Part shown: positions 1-10,755 of the stretch, piece by piece
How positions within the stretch are numbered: the stretch's first letter is position 1
Layout of the letters: every line of letters begins with the position of its first letter
Assembly (NCBI RefSeq): GCF_018446385.1
Contig: NC_056001.1
Span: 6,157,600 to 6,221,599 of the forward strand
Direction of reading: 5' to 3'
Length of the DNA stretch: 64,000 nt
From: Zingiber officinale
Taxonomy: Eukaryota; Streptophyta; Magnoliopsida; Zingiberales; Zingiberaceae
The notes under the pieces: generated by a model
The model's input: only the letters and a program-made list of their open reading frames with translations
Told to the model about the DNA's origin: nothing
Databases searched by the model: none
Made by a program: the position numbers and the translations under genes

Positions 1-1
1 G

Positions 2-1033
2 GTATTCATTGACTTAGAAAAAGCTTATGATAGAGTCCCAAGAGAAATTATATGGAGAATTTTAGAAAAGAGAGGTGTTAGCGTAACATATATTAAACTA
101 ATTAAGGATATGCATGAGGATGTAACGACCAGATTAAAGACTTCAAGCGGAATAACTGAAGCATTTCCAATAAAGATAGGGTTACATCAAGGATCAGCCC
201 TAAGTCCCTATCTTTTTACACTAATTATGGACGAACTCACTGCGCACATTCAAGACACAGTACCGTGGTGCATGTTGTTTGCAGATGATATTATTTTGGT
301 AGATGAGACACGTGAAGAAGTAAATGCTAAGCTAGAATCTTGGAGGGAAACACTAGAAGGGAAAGGTTTTAAGCTTAGTAGATTAAAGACAGAATATATT
401 GAATTTAAGTTTAGCAATATTTGAAGTAATGAAACAATTGTTAAGATAGGAGAGGACGAGTTGCCTGGAACCGAGAGATTTAAATATTTAGGATCATTTT
501 TACAAAATGATGGAGGGATTGAGAGAGATGTCTTACATAGAATACAAGCAGGATGGGAGAAATGGAGGGGAGCGTCGGATTTTTATGTGACCGTAAAGTA
601 CCTCTTAAACTTAAAGGTAAGTTCTATAAAACAGCAGTTAGACTTGTTATGTTGTTGGGCTATGACTCGAGCACATGAGCAGAAGATGAGAGTTGCAGAG
701 ATGAGGATGTTAAGGTGGATGTGTGGACATACGAGGATGGACAAAATAAGAAATGAGAGCATTAGAGAGAAAGTAGGAGTTGCATCTATTGAGGAAAAAC
801 TCAGAGAGACACGTTTAAGATGGTACGGACATGTACTTAGACGACCAATAAATGCTCCAGTTAGGCGATGTGAAACTATGATAAACATGCATATAAAACG
901 AGGAAGAGGAAGACCAAAAAAGACTTGGTTAGCAATAATAAAACAAGATAAAATTTATTTAAATATAGATGATGATATAATAGGAGATAGAGCTCAATGG
1001 CATAAAAGGATTCATACAGCCGACCCCACTTAG
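2..1033 (+). pseudogene. LINE reverse transcriptase, C-terminal part, broken
   Basis: Reading frame 2 is open from the first bases ([13 protein letters not shown], the reverse-transcriptase region A around the first catalytic Asp). It continues through a [10 protein letters not shown] region and the catalytic FADD motif near position 286. A TGA at 422-424 interrupts it; the frame then continues through a fingers/thumb region to a C-terminal part rich in basic residues (WYGHVLRR, RGRGRPKKTW) and a stop at 1031-1033. Around 610-665 the conserved sequence sits in another frame, so there are at least two compensating single-base indels. It would encode the polymerase used for target-primed reverse transcription, but this copy cannot make it. 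Confidence 0.85.
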
Positions 1034-1047
1034 TGGGAAAAGGCTTG

Positions 1048-1048
1048 G

Positions 1049-1109
<61 letters not shown>
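1048..1109 (+). repeat. (GTT)n tail of the LINE
   Basis: About 20 uninterrupted GTT units directly after the LINE stop codon. It is the 3' tail of the retrotransposon rather than an independent microsatellite, and it explains the long poly-Thr reading on the other strand. Confidence 0.9.
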
Positions 1110-1654
1110 GTTGCCTTTGAATTTCAAGATACTATTAGCATCTTATATATCAATTCGACTTTTCTTCTAGATTAGGGAATATTAATAAGGATTTATTAAA
1201 TGCCCTAGTTGGTTTCTGAAAGAAGCAGATTTGTTACAAACGATTTTCCTTCAGAAATTTATTGGCACCCTTTCCACATGCTAGATTTTAGTTGTCTAAT
1301 CATTGTCTCTAAATTTATGGAAACATAATATCTTCCAATTGCCCCAAAATTTTCTTCATTCATCTACTAAGTTACAGATCAATGACAAAAGAACTATAAA
1401 ACAAGAAACATTTGAGGTATGAGGTGTGTTTTGGAGTCGAAATTCTGTACGTCTGAACATGTCTTTTCCATGCCTTGATCGCATGCACTAATAGTTAGTA
1501 GTCATCTATAATTTATCTCTTTCGTATTAGTTTAGGAACAAGTTAGCAGGGATGTTGGGGATGAGCGAATTGCCTTTTCGCTATAAGAAACATTTTATCT
1601 ATAAATAATTTGTGAATTAAGAAATGCTGAGGCTTCACTTTCTCTTTGTTGCAG
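1110..1654. other. AT-rich sequence, presumed intron of the uL14m gene
   Basis: No coding signal seen. It ends in a pyrimidine-rich stretch and AG (1653-1654) that fits a splice acceptor for the following exon. If the 5' exon lies left of the window, the LINE sits inside this intron. Confidence 0.5.
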
Positions 1655-2029
1655 CAACAAAGATCATTCATACAGATGAGGACTAAACTCAAGGTGGTCG
1701 ACAACTCTGGTGCAAGACGAGTGATGTGCATACAAGCTCTGAAAGGAAAGCGTGGAGCCCGACTCGGTGACACTATAATAGCATCGGTCAAGGAAGCAGC
1801 ACCTCGCGGTAAAGTAAAAAAGGGGGACGTTGTTTATGGCGTAGTGGTACGTGCTGCCATGCAGAAGGGACGCTGTGATGGCAGCGACATCAAGTTTGAT
1901 GATAATGCCGTCGTCCTCGTCAACAAACAGGGAGAGCCCATCGGCACTCGTGTTTATGGGCCAGTACCCCATGAGCTTAGGAAGAAGAAGCACATCAAGA
2001 TTCTAACCTTGGCGGAGTGCCTAGCTTGA
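1655..2029 (+). CDS. HLL: Mitochondrial ribosomal protein uL14 (HUELLENLOS-like), last exon, 5' partial
   Basis: Encodes the whole L14 core: a large-subunit protein that sits at the intersubunit face and bacterial-type ribosomes require. After the acceptor AG at 1653-1654 the exon reads [27 protein letters not shown], then [12 protein letters not shown], the VVYGVVVRA strand, [31 protein letters not shown], and stops at 2027-2029. The bacterial-type length and the Q-R-S-F-I-Q-M start point to the organelle protein encoded in the nucleus (plant HUELLENLOS family), not cytosolic L23 or plastid rpl14. The N-terminal targeting peptide must be on an upstream exon, which I could not find in 1110-1640. 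ATG at 1676 would give only the core domain and is unlikely to be the native start. Mitochondrial location is inferred from the family. Confidence 0.85.
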   Translation, partial: QQRSFIQMRTKLKVVDNSGARRVMCIQALKGKRGARLGDTIIASVKEAAPRGKVKKGDVVYGVVVRAAMQKGRCDGSDIKFDDNAVVLVNKQGEPIGTRVYGPVPHELRKKKHIKILTLAECLA

Positions 2030-2221
2030 ATATCTCATATCTTGCCATTCCCCCCTTTGACTTATGTTCAGGGTTTTGCTAGCTAATTCAATTCTGGCTC
2101 GAGAGATCTTTCTATGGGATTTGTGTTCATGCAACCAAAAACATGATAATGGGATTTGCGTTCTTTCAGTCTAGCCGTTTCACAATCTGTGATCGAAAAG
2201 TATTCATAAATTATTCTCATC
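2030..2221. other. Convergent 3' region between uL14m and the inositol transporter
   Basis: Two genes end tail to tail, 192 bases apart. AT-rich with several AATAAA-like words; it presumably holds both 3' UTRs. Confidence 0.5.
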
Positions 2222-4448
2222 TTACGCACTCGAATTCTTCCTCTCATCATCATTCCCTTTTTTCCATAGCCTGAAACGAAGAGCCCTGTGCTCCAGCATC
2301 TTCTCCACCTCCTCGATCGGCAGGCCTTTCGTCTCCGGCACGCACGCGATGACGAAAACTAAAGCCACCACGGATATCACTCCAAATATTAGGAAGGTCC
2401 ACGAGGTCCCGATCGCTTCGGTCAGGGAGAGAAAAGATTGTGCGACGATCAAGTTGGAGATCCAGTTTGCCGTCGCCGCGATCCCGCCGCAAACTCCTCT
2501 GAATCTCAATGGGTAAATCTCCGAGTTGACGATCCACGGCACGGTCCCCATCCCCGGGGAGAAGAAGATGATGTAGAGCGCCAAGCCTATGAGAGCCAGC
2601 CACCCGTACCGGCTCGGGCATCCTCTCGTGTACCACAGCCTGCTCTCTCCGTGACACAAGTCCCTCACCGTGGAGTTTGAGATCAAGCATGCTCCCGGAT
2701 TCAGCTGCAGATTTACGATCACACTCTTACACACCAAAATGCAGATGATTAGGACTAAGTTGCGATCGCACCTTATCGGCCGAAGCAGCGCAAAATCCAC
2801 AGTCAGGAGAAGACGCCGTCAAGCACTTCATACAGTCCCAACTACTGCTACCGCTACCGGCCGAATCGTAAGCCGGGCAAGTGTAGCCCCCAAAGCGGGC
2901 CGTTTCCTGCCGGCCGATCGCCGGCGAACTCGAAGTCGTCTTGTGAAACACCGTCGACAAAAGCCCCAGAGAGAGCACGACGCCGCACAGACTCACGATC
3001 AGGAGCCGCCGCCTCCCCGTCCGATCGATGAGGTAGATGCTGACGATGGATCCCAGGGCGTTGAGGCCGGACGTGACGAGGGAGAGCGCGAGGGCGGTCT
3101 GGTTGGAAGCGAAGCCGGCCAATTGAACGATCGTCGGGCTGTAGTACATGACGGTGTTGATGCCCACGAATTGCTGGAACACCTGGAGTCCCACGCCTGC
3201 GACGAGCCCTCTTCGCACCGTCTTGGTCTTTAAGAGCTTGCCGATGTTGATCTTCTCCGACGAGCCTCCTTCTTCGATCTCGGCCTCCACGGATTCTTTC
3301 AGGGCTCTGATTTCGTACTCCACCTCGTTGGTTGGATAGATTTTGCGAAGTATGGCTTCGGCTTCTTCTACCCTTCGCTGAAGATTACGAAAATTGATTA
3401 GGGTTTCCATACTTTCTTTCTATTTGAAAACAGAGACAAAATTACCTTTCGATAAAGCCATCTTGGTGATTCAGGAAGTAACAACATCAGAACAAATTGT
3501 ACCATGGCTGGAATCGCAGCAACTCCAAGCATCCATCTCCATGTTCCTGGTGCCTGAAAAAAGAAAGAAAGAAAGAAAGACAACATCATCATCATCATTA
3601 TTTGTTATTATTTTGAGTGACGTACTGATTCTTTACCTTTGTGAAGGCCAAGTTGATGAGATAAGAGAGAAACTGTCCCCCGGTGATGAGGAAGCCATTC
3701 GTGCTGACGAGAGCGCCGCGGATGCCGGCCGGCGAGGCTTCCGATATATAAAGCGGCGACGTCATCGAGGCCATGCCCACGCCGAGCCCAACGAAGACGC
3801 GGCCCACGATTAAGACCCCCGGATTGGGCGCCGAGGCCATGATCACGGAGCCGACGAAGAAGAGGAAGTCCGCCACCAAAATCGCGGTCCGCCGCCCGAG
3901 CCGGTCGTTGGCCCAACCGCCAATCGCCGCTCCGATGATCGCTCCGGCCACCGCCGTGCTCACGATGCTCTCCTGTAAGTGCTTTCCGCGTTATTTCACC
4001 TTCGACGTCGATGGCAAATCTAGGGCTCGTTTGTTATCTTTATCAAGTAGATAATTCTAGGGTTCATTTCATCACCTGAAGCCATGTTTTTCTATCCACT
4101 GACGAGAAATCGTCTCGAATGTAAAGTAATGCTCCCGAAATCACACCTAACGAACAAGGATCAAAGCTCTATGTTTTAGTTTACTTTGTCAGAAATTTGC
4201 AGACTCAAGAAGAATCTGATTATCCATCAGATCAGATTTAACCCTTTCAGATTTCAGAGGGAGAAAAAGGTTCAACCAAATTACGAAAGCATAGAAGAAA
4301 CCAAGAGATTACCAGTATCATAACCAAAGAGTAGGCCACCAATTCCTGCAGAGAAGGCCAACCTAAGCACATAAGGGTTCCTCCAGGCCAAGGAGAAGCA
4401 CTCCCTGAAGGCAGAGGCATCTGCTTGATGAACTGTTCCTCCTTCCAT
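2222..4448 (-). CDS. INT: Inositol transporter (MFS sugar-porter family), INT2/INT4 type
   Basis: H+-coupled myo-inositol carrier of the plant INT group. Six coding exons with consensus splice sites: 4313-4448, 4076-4146, 3637-3972, 3446-3553, 2772-3377, 2704-2222. Together they give 1740 nt, 579 residues, the usual length of INT2/INT4. The start [10 protein letters not shown] fits the family. Visible signatures are LLFGYDTG then [13 protein letters not shown] (across intron 1), [41 protein letters not shown] and PETKG. Between TM9 and TM10 lies the long Cys-rich extracellular loop (C-x-x-C, PDCGFCA, CHGES) found in INT2/INT4 but not INT1, which supports the subtype and a plasma-membrane location by analogy. 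Exon 2 is a 71-nt mini-exon. The frame is intact, so the gene is probably functional. Which INT paralogue it is cannot be settled here. Confidence 0.92.
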
Positions 4449-5112
4449 GACGGCTTGCAATTGAAGAAAAACAAGAAAAGAGAGATCTTCAAGTGAGCAT
4501 ATACAGTGGCACCAAGTCAACATCAAGAAGGACGTGCAGCTCTGTTTGATTGCACAAGTCCACACTTTGGAGTGATATGATCTTTTGACCTTCTTTCACC
4601 ACAGATTGGAAAAGAAATATTTTTAAAAGGAGAAGAAGAATCTAGTGAATGGGGCTTTGTCTGCGGCATGGCTTTGGCTTCTTGCTCTTGACGACCTCAT
4701 GTAGCACCACCACGAGTTATCTGGTTTGAACCCTCCGGCTGCCAAATTGTAGCACGATTCTTTGAGGCCTTCGATTATTGGTTGATGATTTTAGTGTCGC
4801 TCGATCCAATTGAACTCTCGTAAGAGGATCAATATCTTTGTCTCGGCTCCAAGCATGCGAAGACAAACATGAAAAGACCTTTATCCAGATTTTCTTGCTT
4901 CTTCTAATTATTTATGCATAATATCCAACACGTCACACCCTCAGAGCAAGCAATGCTAAAATTCACACAAAAAAATAAATCGGCATTTAATAATATACTG
5001 GAAACTTTATTTGAACAAAAATCTAAATTGTTTTGTATTGTAGACAAATTCAATCAGACAAACCCGTTATTTGGAAGAAATGATAAAAAATAACAAATAG
5101 CAACGAGAAAAT
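4449..5112. other. 5' flank of the inositol transporter gene
   Basis: Contains the 5' UTR and presumed promoter of the minus-strand transporter. No ORF and no clear TATA box could be assigned. The part beyond about 4900 is AT-rich and without recognisable features. Confidence 0.4.
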
Positions 5113-5945
5113 GACCTGTAATACAAATAAAATAGAATCAAATTGTAAAGAACTTGCTACTTGTTAAACTAATATGAGGAATATCATTTTCTATATGTCT
5201 TATTACATGATAGATTTGTAGGTATATAGAGATCCTTATTTAATTATGATTAATTATATTCATAGTCTATTTTTATATGTACATTAATACCTCCTCAATC
5301 TTAACGTGGAAAATCATTAAATAACTTGACGTTATAGACAAGATTTTGAAATCATCGAGATGGATGAGATTTGATAAAAATGCCTACGATATGAGCTTGT
5401 GATGATATAGAAATCAACCGTAAAGTACCATGAATAACATGATGTCATACCAGATGACAATCAATTTTAATATATTTTGTATGTTTATGAAAGACATCAT
5501 AGTGAGCAATCTACAAACACTGTTGTTATCACAAAAGAGTTGGAAAGCAGAAGACAAAGAAACACCTATATCTTGAAGTAATCACCGTAGCCATAAAAGC
5601 TCAGAGGTAGTGTTTGCAAGGGATCGATATTTTACTTCAGTACTGGCGCAAGACACAACAATTTATTTCTTGCTACACATGAAATGAGAAATATACTTAG
5701 AAAGAACAATATCTAGTGGTGTGTCGACTATCAGTTGAGTTACCAGTCCAATCAGCATCAAAATATACTTGCAACTCTAGAGATGATGAGTGAGAAAAGT
5801 GTAGCTCATGAAATAAAGTTTCTCGAATGTACTGTAATATGTAAAGAATTGTTGGAAAATGAGTGGTACGAGGGGTTGATATGAATTGACACACAATATG
5901 AACAATATAGACAATATTCAATATAGACATCCCCAGCTTCCGTCT
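5113..5945 (-). mobile_element. Ty1/copia remnant: RNase H end plus 3' LTR fragment
   Basis: On the minus strand 5890-5697 reads a copia RT/RNase H boundary (STPRTTHFPTILYILQYI, DADWTGNSTDSRHTTRYC). Below it the degraded remainder continues with TTSELLWLR and LFCDNNSV in shifting frames down to about 5300. A purine-rich stretch then leads into a TATTAATGT start of an AT-rich LTR piece (5290 down to about 5113). Related LTR sequence is seen again at 22110-22540. Many stops; not functional. Confidence 0.7.
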
Positions 5946-6599
5946 CTTCGACTTTCGGACAGGATCAACTAACATAAAGTTAAAGTAATAAATTTGTAGT
6001 TAAAGTACAAAAATTGAAAAAAGTTTAATCTACTTCCCCCTAAACTTAATCTTCCCTTTTCCCCCTTTTGATCGCATAAAAAAATGGGATATCAAGAAAA
6101 ATCTAAGGGTAACTTTTTCAAAAAATAGGAAAGTTTTTAGTAATATATATATATATATGATTTTCAACATTTTGAAAAACTTATCAAGTTTTTGAAAATT
6201 TTGAAAAATAATTTTGATAGCACTTAAAAAATTATAATAATTTTAGAAAAAAAATTCTAAGTAAAAAATATTTTTGATGTCACAAAAATAAACATCAATA
6301 ATTTTTTAAGTTTGCAAAAACTAATTTTGTAGAAATAATTTTGGTAAAGTAAAGCCGATACTTCCAAAAAAATTTAAGCCTTTAAAAAAAATTCTAAGTT
6401 AAAAACATCGAAAAAAATATTTGAGTAACTATTTAAAGTATTATTTAATTACAATTAAATGTCTTATTAGTTAGTCAATTAAATATTTTATTTCATTAAT
6501 TGACTTCCAGGCTGTGGCGAGACACTGGGCCTTCTTGGTTATTAGAGCAACGACCAGTTTCTAGACAAAGCCTCTTAAGTAAATTCAAACATTTAATTT
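5946..6599. other. AT-rich non-coding retroelement interior
   Basis: No gene. 5936-5975 resembles the end of the gypsy LTR seen at 40160-40222 (shared GACTTTC-GGACAGGATCAA type end). The rest is A/T-rich low-complexity sequence with an (AT)n run near 6146, probably the non-coding part of the sirevirus-like element whose gag follows. Confidence 0.4.
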
Positions 6600-7115
6600 T
6601 ATCACTAAAAGCGCTAAGTTCAATTTAGACAAGACTTTGAAACCCAATATAGGTTCCAGCAAACTGGGTTAATCAAAAATCTGTTGGACCCCGTGGGTGT
6701 TTTGATGTGATCAACCAAGTTAGGTTAGGTCCTGCTTGTTATTTGATCCCTGTGTCTAAGTGTGCAGAAACTTAGGAACGTAGGAAGTTGAGCAGACGAC
6801 GCAGCTAGTGAGAAGGACGGCACGGGAAGTGAGTCGATGGGCTTGGTGCGTCCGAAGGACGAAAGAGCTGCGGAAGAGTACACCGGTGGACGAGAAGAAC
6901 GTGTGCGACGTTCGAGGGATGAGAAGCTGAGTCGGAAGCCTGCTCGAGGAGAAGGCCAAAAATTGGGTTTGAGTGAGCCCTATTTCGGGTGAGCCCTATT
7001 TCAGTTGACCGAAATCACTCAAGCGATCGGAGCTTCGGAAGAAGAGGAAAAAGAGAAGCTAGAAGCTATTTATACCATGCAGGTTGAAGGCAGTATTTAT
7101 ACCATGCAAGTGGAA

Positions 7116-7311
7116 GGCGCCCTCAACATCATTGAGGGCGCCCTCAACATTGGAGGTGCCTCCATCACCTTGAAGGCACCTCAGACCAGTCTGAGGCAAC
7201 TTCAAGGGCATTGGAGGTGCCTTAGACTCAGTTTTCGTGACCGTTTGCAACCGGATAGAGCTTTATCCGATCAAACTGCTTGGAGGCGCCCTCAACCCTC
7301 TTGGAGGCGCC
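7116..7311 (+). repeat. Cluster of GGCGCC-type hairpins in the solo-LTR U3
   Basis: Several near-perfect inverted repeats. 7116-7142 has an 11-bp stem GGCGCCCTCAA with loop CATCA. 7134-7145 is a perfect 12-bp palindrome. 7151-7164 has a 6-bp stem TGGAGG. 7170-7205 is a two-part hairpin (TTGAAG/CTTCAA outside, CCTCAGAC/GTCTGAGG inside, loop CA). 7285-7311 has an 11-bp stem with one mismatch. All lie 30-230 bp upstream of the TATA box. Confidence 0.8.
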
Positions 7312-7341
7312 TTCAACATTCACGATAAGATTTCCAGAAGC

Positions 7342-7349
7342 TATATAAA
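7342..7349 (+). promoter_or_regulatory. TATA box of the solo LTR
   Basis: TATATAAA followed by a GC-richer stretch, placed at the expected U3/R position of the LTR, directly downstream of the hairpin cluster. Confidence 0.7.
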
Positions 7350-8037
7350 GACCCCTGGAGCTAGGAAATTAATCAATCAACTCAGTATTCAATTCCTAGC
7401 AATAGTTTAGAGCTTTCAGTGTGTAAAAGGCTTCTCCGCCTTCAGAGAAGGAGATCTTTCTCAGCTTTTTCATCGCCTTGGATTAACAACTCCCTGGGTT
7501 GTAACCAAATTAAATTCTCTGTCTCCTCTTTATTTCTGTTAGTTTATTTCTTTATTATTATTACATTTTTTGAGTTGAAAGAAACGAGGAGGCTATTTTT
7601 ACTGTGCAGGCAATTCACCCCTTCTTGCCGCCCCCGCTGCACCAACAAAATCTATTAGGAATATTTTCTGAGAAATTTTTCTAATTTGTCCCTTATGGTA
7701 AGTAAAATACCAGTTTAATTTATTATATTTCCTAATATTTTGATTTTTAACATTTAAGCATGCATGATTTTTCAAGTTCTTTATTTCTTTTTGTAAATTA
7801 TCATTTTCTAATTTTATTTTATCAAATTCTTCTAATGAACAAGATTTTACTAGAATTAATTTTAACTCTTTAATTTCTTTTTGTAATTTGTAACAATCTT
7901 TAGATAATAATTTAACAAATTTAAATAACTTATTGGGAGGAAGAGATCGTATCTGACTTATCTTGTCGATCTCGTTATCCGTAGTTTCCCCTGAACTACT
8001 GCTCTCTTCCGATGTCGCTCCCCCTTCATTGATGCTC

Positions 8038-9200
8038 CACTACAAGAAAATAGGACTTCAGAGACGAAAAATTCTGTCTCTGAAAGTCATTTTTCTATTT
8101 CTAAAGAATGTTTGAAACAGAATATTCTGTCTCAAAAATATGTTACTGAAAGCCCCGTAGTTAATTTTGAGACGAAAATATTCCGTCTCTAATTTCATAA
8201 ACAGATTAAAAAATTATTTACGAATCTGTTTTCAATTTGACTAAATAAAATTAATTTCAAATACAAATTTCGTTTCTAATTTTGTTTTAAATATGTCATT
8301 AAGTGTTTATCAATCCATTTATAATCTTGTTTATAAATCCACATATAAAATTATTTCCAAATTTATCACTAATTTTATCTATATTTCATATCAACATATT
8401 ATTTTGCAATAAACGATCATAAATTTCAAAAATATTAAAAATAACTAATTTCTAAATTCAAAGTACAATACAATTGCCATTGAGATAAATAAATATTCAC
8501 ATCGTCATGAGATAAATGCAATCACACATTACGATTCCAATTTCCTTTTCCTTTTCCTTTTAATAATTTTTTCCTCCATCCTCTTGCTAGTAGAGGATGC
8601 ATATCTTCAAGTTCTTATGATAATTCTTTGTTCTTCTCATCAGAGTAAATATGTTAAAACTTTAATTCTTGGATCTTCCAAACTCCAAAGTGTTGATCGC
8701 ATTGAAATTCATACACCCTCCCCTTACACGAGTCACCCAGATCACATTATTGTAGCTAATCTGTCACTATCTAGCAAATTTGCCACCCACTACATGACAT
8801 TATGATTGAAGATTGAATCAAAAAGGAGTAGCATAATCATCAACATTTTGTCTCTCTTTATTGTTCATGTTCATATTATAATAACTTATATTAGTCTAAG
8901 AAATATAAAAACAAACAAATAAGATACCCATGCGAAATAGATAAAACTTTAAGATGGTTACTTGAGTTGAAGTTTGTTGCTGGTTAACATTACAAACATT
9001 GTCACTTTTTCTGCACTGACACCAACATAATTTCCAATTCTGCTACTAGTGGCAACACTAGCAACCTAATTTTACAACATAAACATAAAAAATCAAAGTA
9101 ATAAAGAAAAAATTCATGTTACTTAATTTCATATACTTATTTTGATAATGCTTGCAAGAATATAAGATTACTTCACGTGTTTTGGCATAGTTCCTAGCTT
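8038..9200 (+). mobile_element. CACTA-type terminus with truncated body
   Basis: Starts with CACTACAAGAAAA, a classic CACTA/EnSpm end, followed by subterminal inverted words of the GAGACGAAA / TCTGTCTC type. I found no matching TAGTG end before the gypsy sequence at about 9205, so the element looks truncated. The body is AT-rich; no transposase could be read. The right boundary is approximate. Confidence 0.5.
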
Positions 9201-9204
9201 GTGA

Positions 9205-10190
9205 TGGAAATTTCTGAACCCCACAGGCTCAAACTGGGGATGTGTCGCTCAGACTTGAACGAGCATCTCGAGTTTTTCTTGCTTAAGCGTCACGGTGGTG
9301 AGTCGTCCAGCATCCTCCATCTTCTCGGTTTGGATGAAGGTGACGTTCCCACAGATGACGTCAAATATGATCATATTTGAAAGTCAAAAAGACGAAAAGC
9401 TAGGGATGTGGCGCTCACGGTGACCTCCTATGGACTTCGCGCAGATCTGCAACACAAACTACGTTAGTGCCGAGCAAGGGAAGGGGTCCCTAGCGTTGGC
9501 CCTCTGATGCTCAAGTCAGTCACCGACGATGAAGTGGAAAGCGAAACAACAAGAAGACTGTAGCACAAAAAGTGAATATCGCATAACTCCGCTGATGCTT
9601 GGACCCCCTTTATATAGAGCTCCGATAGCGCGCGTGCATGCTTCTCAAGATGAGCACCCTTCTCAAAGCTTTTCCTGAAAAGACTTGTCAGTAAAGTGTC
9701 TCTGACACAATACCTTAACAGGCTGAACATATCTCTGAAGTGAAAGTGGGAGCTTCCGCTATACGATCTTCTGGCAGTCCATGCTCGGTGTCGACGACAC
9801 CAACTCCCAAAAGGATATCACTGGATATCATCAAGAGTGTACTGCTAGGCCGAGCGGGTTGACCGTGTAAAGATTTCGCTCCACTCTGCAACACAAAAAA
9901 CGTTAATGTCGGACCAGGGAAGGGGTCCCGACATTACCCTCCGACGCTCAAGTCAGTTACCAGAGTAGTAGAAAAGACTGCAAGGAACTGTAACAAGAAC
10001 AGAAGCTCTATCACAAATAATGTATACCTCGACCGGTGTATGGACCCCCCCTTTATATAGTACTCCGATAGCAGACGTGCACAATTCTCAAGGTGCATGC
10101 ACATTTTCCCAACTGTCCTATGAAAAAATATGTCAGAAAAGTGTCTCTGACATCATTCCTTATCATGGAATGCAAATTACCAGAGACGGA
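9205..10190 (-). mobile_element. Tat-type Ty3/gypsy 5' LTR pieces with primer-binding region
   Basis: On the minus strand, 9870 to 9368 matches the LTR at 39307-40222 in reverse, including the TATA region (reverse of TATATAAAGGGG) and the TCAAGTCAGTCACCGACGATGAAGT stretch in diverged form. 9885-10190 is a second, partial copy of the same LTR segment. Below 9367 the strand reads TTTGACGTCATCTGTGGGAA, a decayed TGGCGCCGTCTGTGGGAA primer-binding region, then a short gag start MEDAGRLTTVTLKQ with a stop soon after. Confidence 0.7.
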
Positions 10191-10755
10191 TCTATTCAAG
10201 AGTTGTCCTAGGCTCTAGCCCAGCCCAATTTTTTGCGCCTCCCCCTACAGTAGAGGTCTTGTACCGGATAGAATGCTGCAAGCAGGGCAAGCATGATGCG
10301 AGGGTCGTTTTGTTCTGATAATGCTCATGTTGGCTGGAGCTTCTTGAGCCGCTTTGCAGCGGATTCCTCCTCCCCTGATATGGATGCCACGTTCAGTGAT
10401 GAGGACAAAGAAGCCTCAGTGGGGATCCTGATCGCGTCGTCAACTACGGTCTCGATGGGAGAGGGGGGTCTCGGACTTTGTAGCAGCGATGATGGTCTTG
10501 CCACCCGATTTGTGCCCTAGCTTGCGTGTGAGCTTGAAGATCCAGGCGGTATAGGCATGCCGCATGCAACATCCAGATCCGTCGTCCCCACCCTTCCACG
10601 CTTTTAGATCAACTTAATTAGTAAAAGTGTGTATAAAAAGTGGGTGACGTTGAAAATGTACACATTTCAAGCAAGCATTTAAAGAAGATTAGACGACACT
10701 TTATTTTTGTATATCAATTTAACTCAGAATATAAATATAGATTCTATATTAAAAT
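10191..10755. other. Unclassified stretch between LTRs
   Basis: Moderately GC-rich up to about 10600, then AT-rich. A 75-codon open frame at 10293-10520 has no recognisable motif. No gene supported. Confidence 0.35.

Larger units (their letters stand above)
1..1109 (+). mobile_element. 3' end of an RTE-type LINE retrotransposon
   Basis: Non-LTR retrotransposon fragment cut by the left window edge. It holds the C-terminal half of a reverse transcriptase and ends in a long GTT microsatellite instead of poly(A). Tails of short tandem repeats are typical of the RTE clade, and the coding part stops only a few bases before the tail, leaving almost no 3' UTR, which also fits RTE. No target-site duplication can be tested because the 5' end is outside. 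The copy is dead: one in-frame stop and a pair of frame changes break the ORF. Confidence 0.85.
6682..7647 (+). mobile_element. Solo LTR (966 bp) with target duplication AAATC
   Basis: Begins TGTTGG and ends CCAACA, flanked on both sides by the 5-bp duplication AAATC (6677-6681 and 7648-7652). No internal region is present, so this is a solo LTR left by recombination between two LTRs. U3 carries a cluster of hairpins (7116-7311), followed by a TATA box at 7342-7349. The R/U5 part contains a CTTCTCCGCCTTCAGA stretch also typical of the larger LTR at 58487. Inserted into an older gag sequence on the opposite strand. Confidence 0.9.
6600..8037 (-). pseudogene. Sirevirus-like copia gag remnant, split by a solo LTR
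   Basis: On the minus strand an open frame runs from the CACTA terminus at 8038 down to the solo LTR at 7647. It has an acidic/Ser run (EESSSSGETTDNEID), then a coiled-coil (LEEFDKIKLENDNLQKEIKNLK) and a basic end. Beyond the LTR, at 6681 and below, it resumes in a shifted frame with INPVCWNLYWVSKS, which resembles the end of the gag at 62307 (NRCWVPRS). It would be the capsid precursor of a Ty1/copia sirevirus-type element. It is interrupted by two later insertions and frameshifts. Confidence 0.6.

Noticed and set aside
876-1127. Minus-strand ORF with a poly-Thr run
   Set aside because: Shadow of the LINE and its GTT tail.
10293-10520. 75-codon ORF between LTRs
   Set aside because: No motif, no promoter, repeat surroundings.
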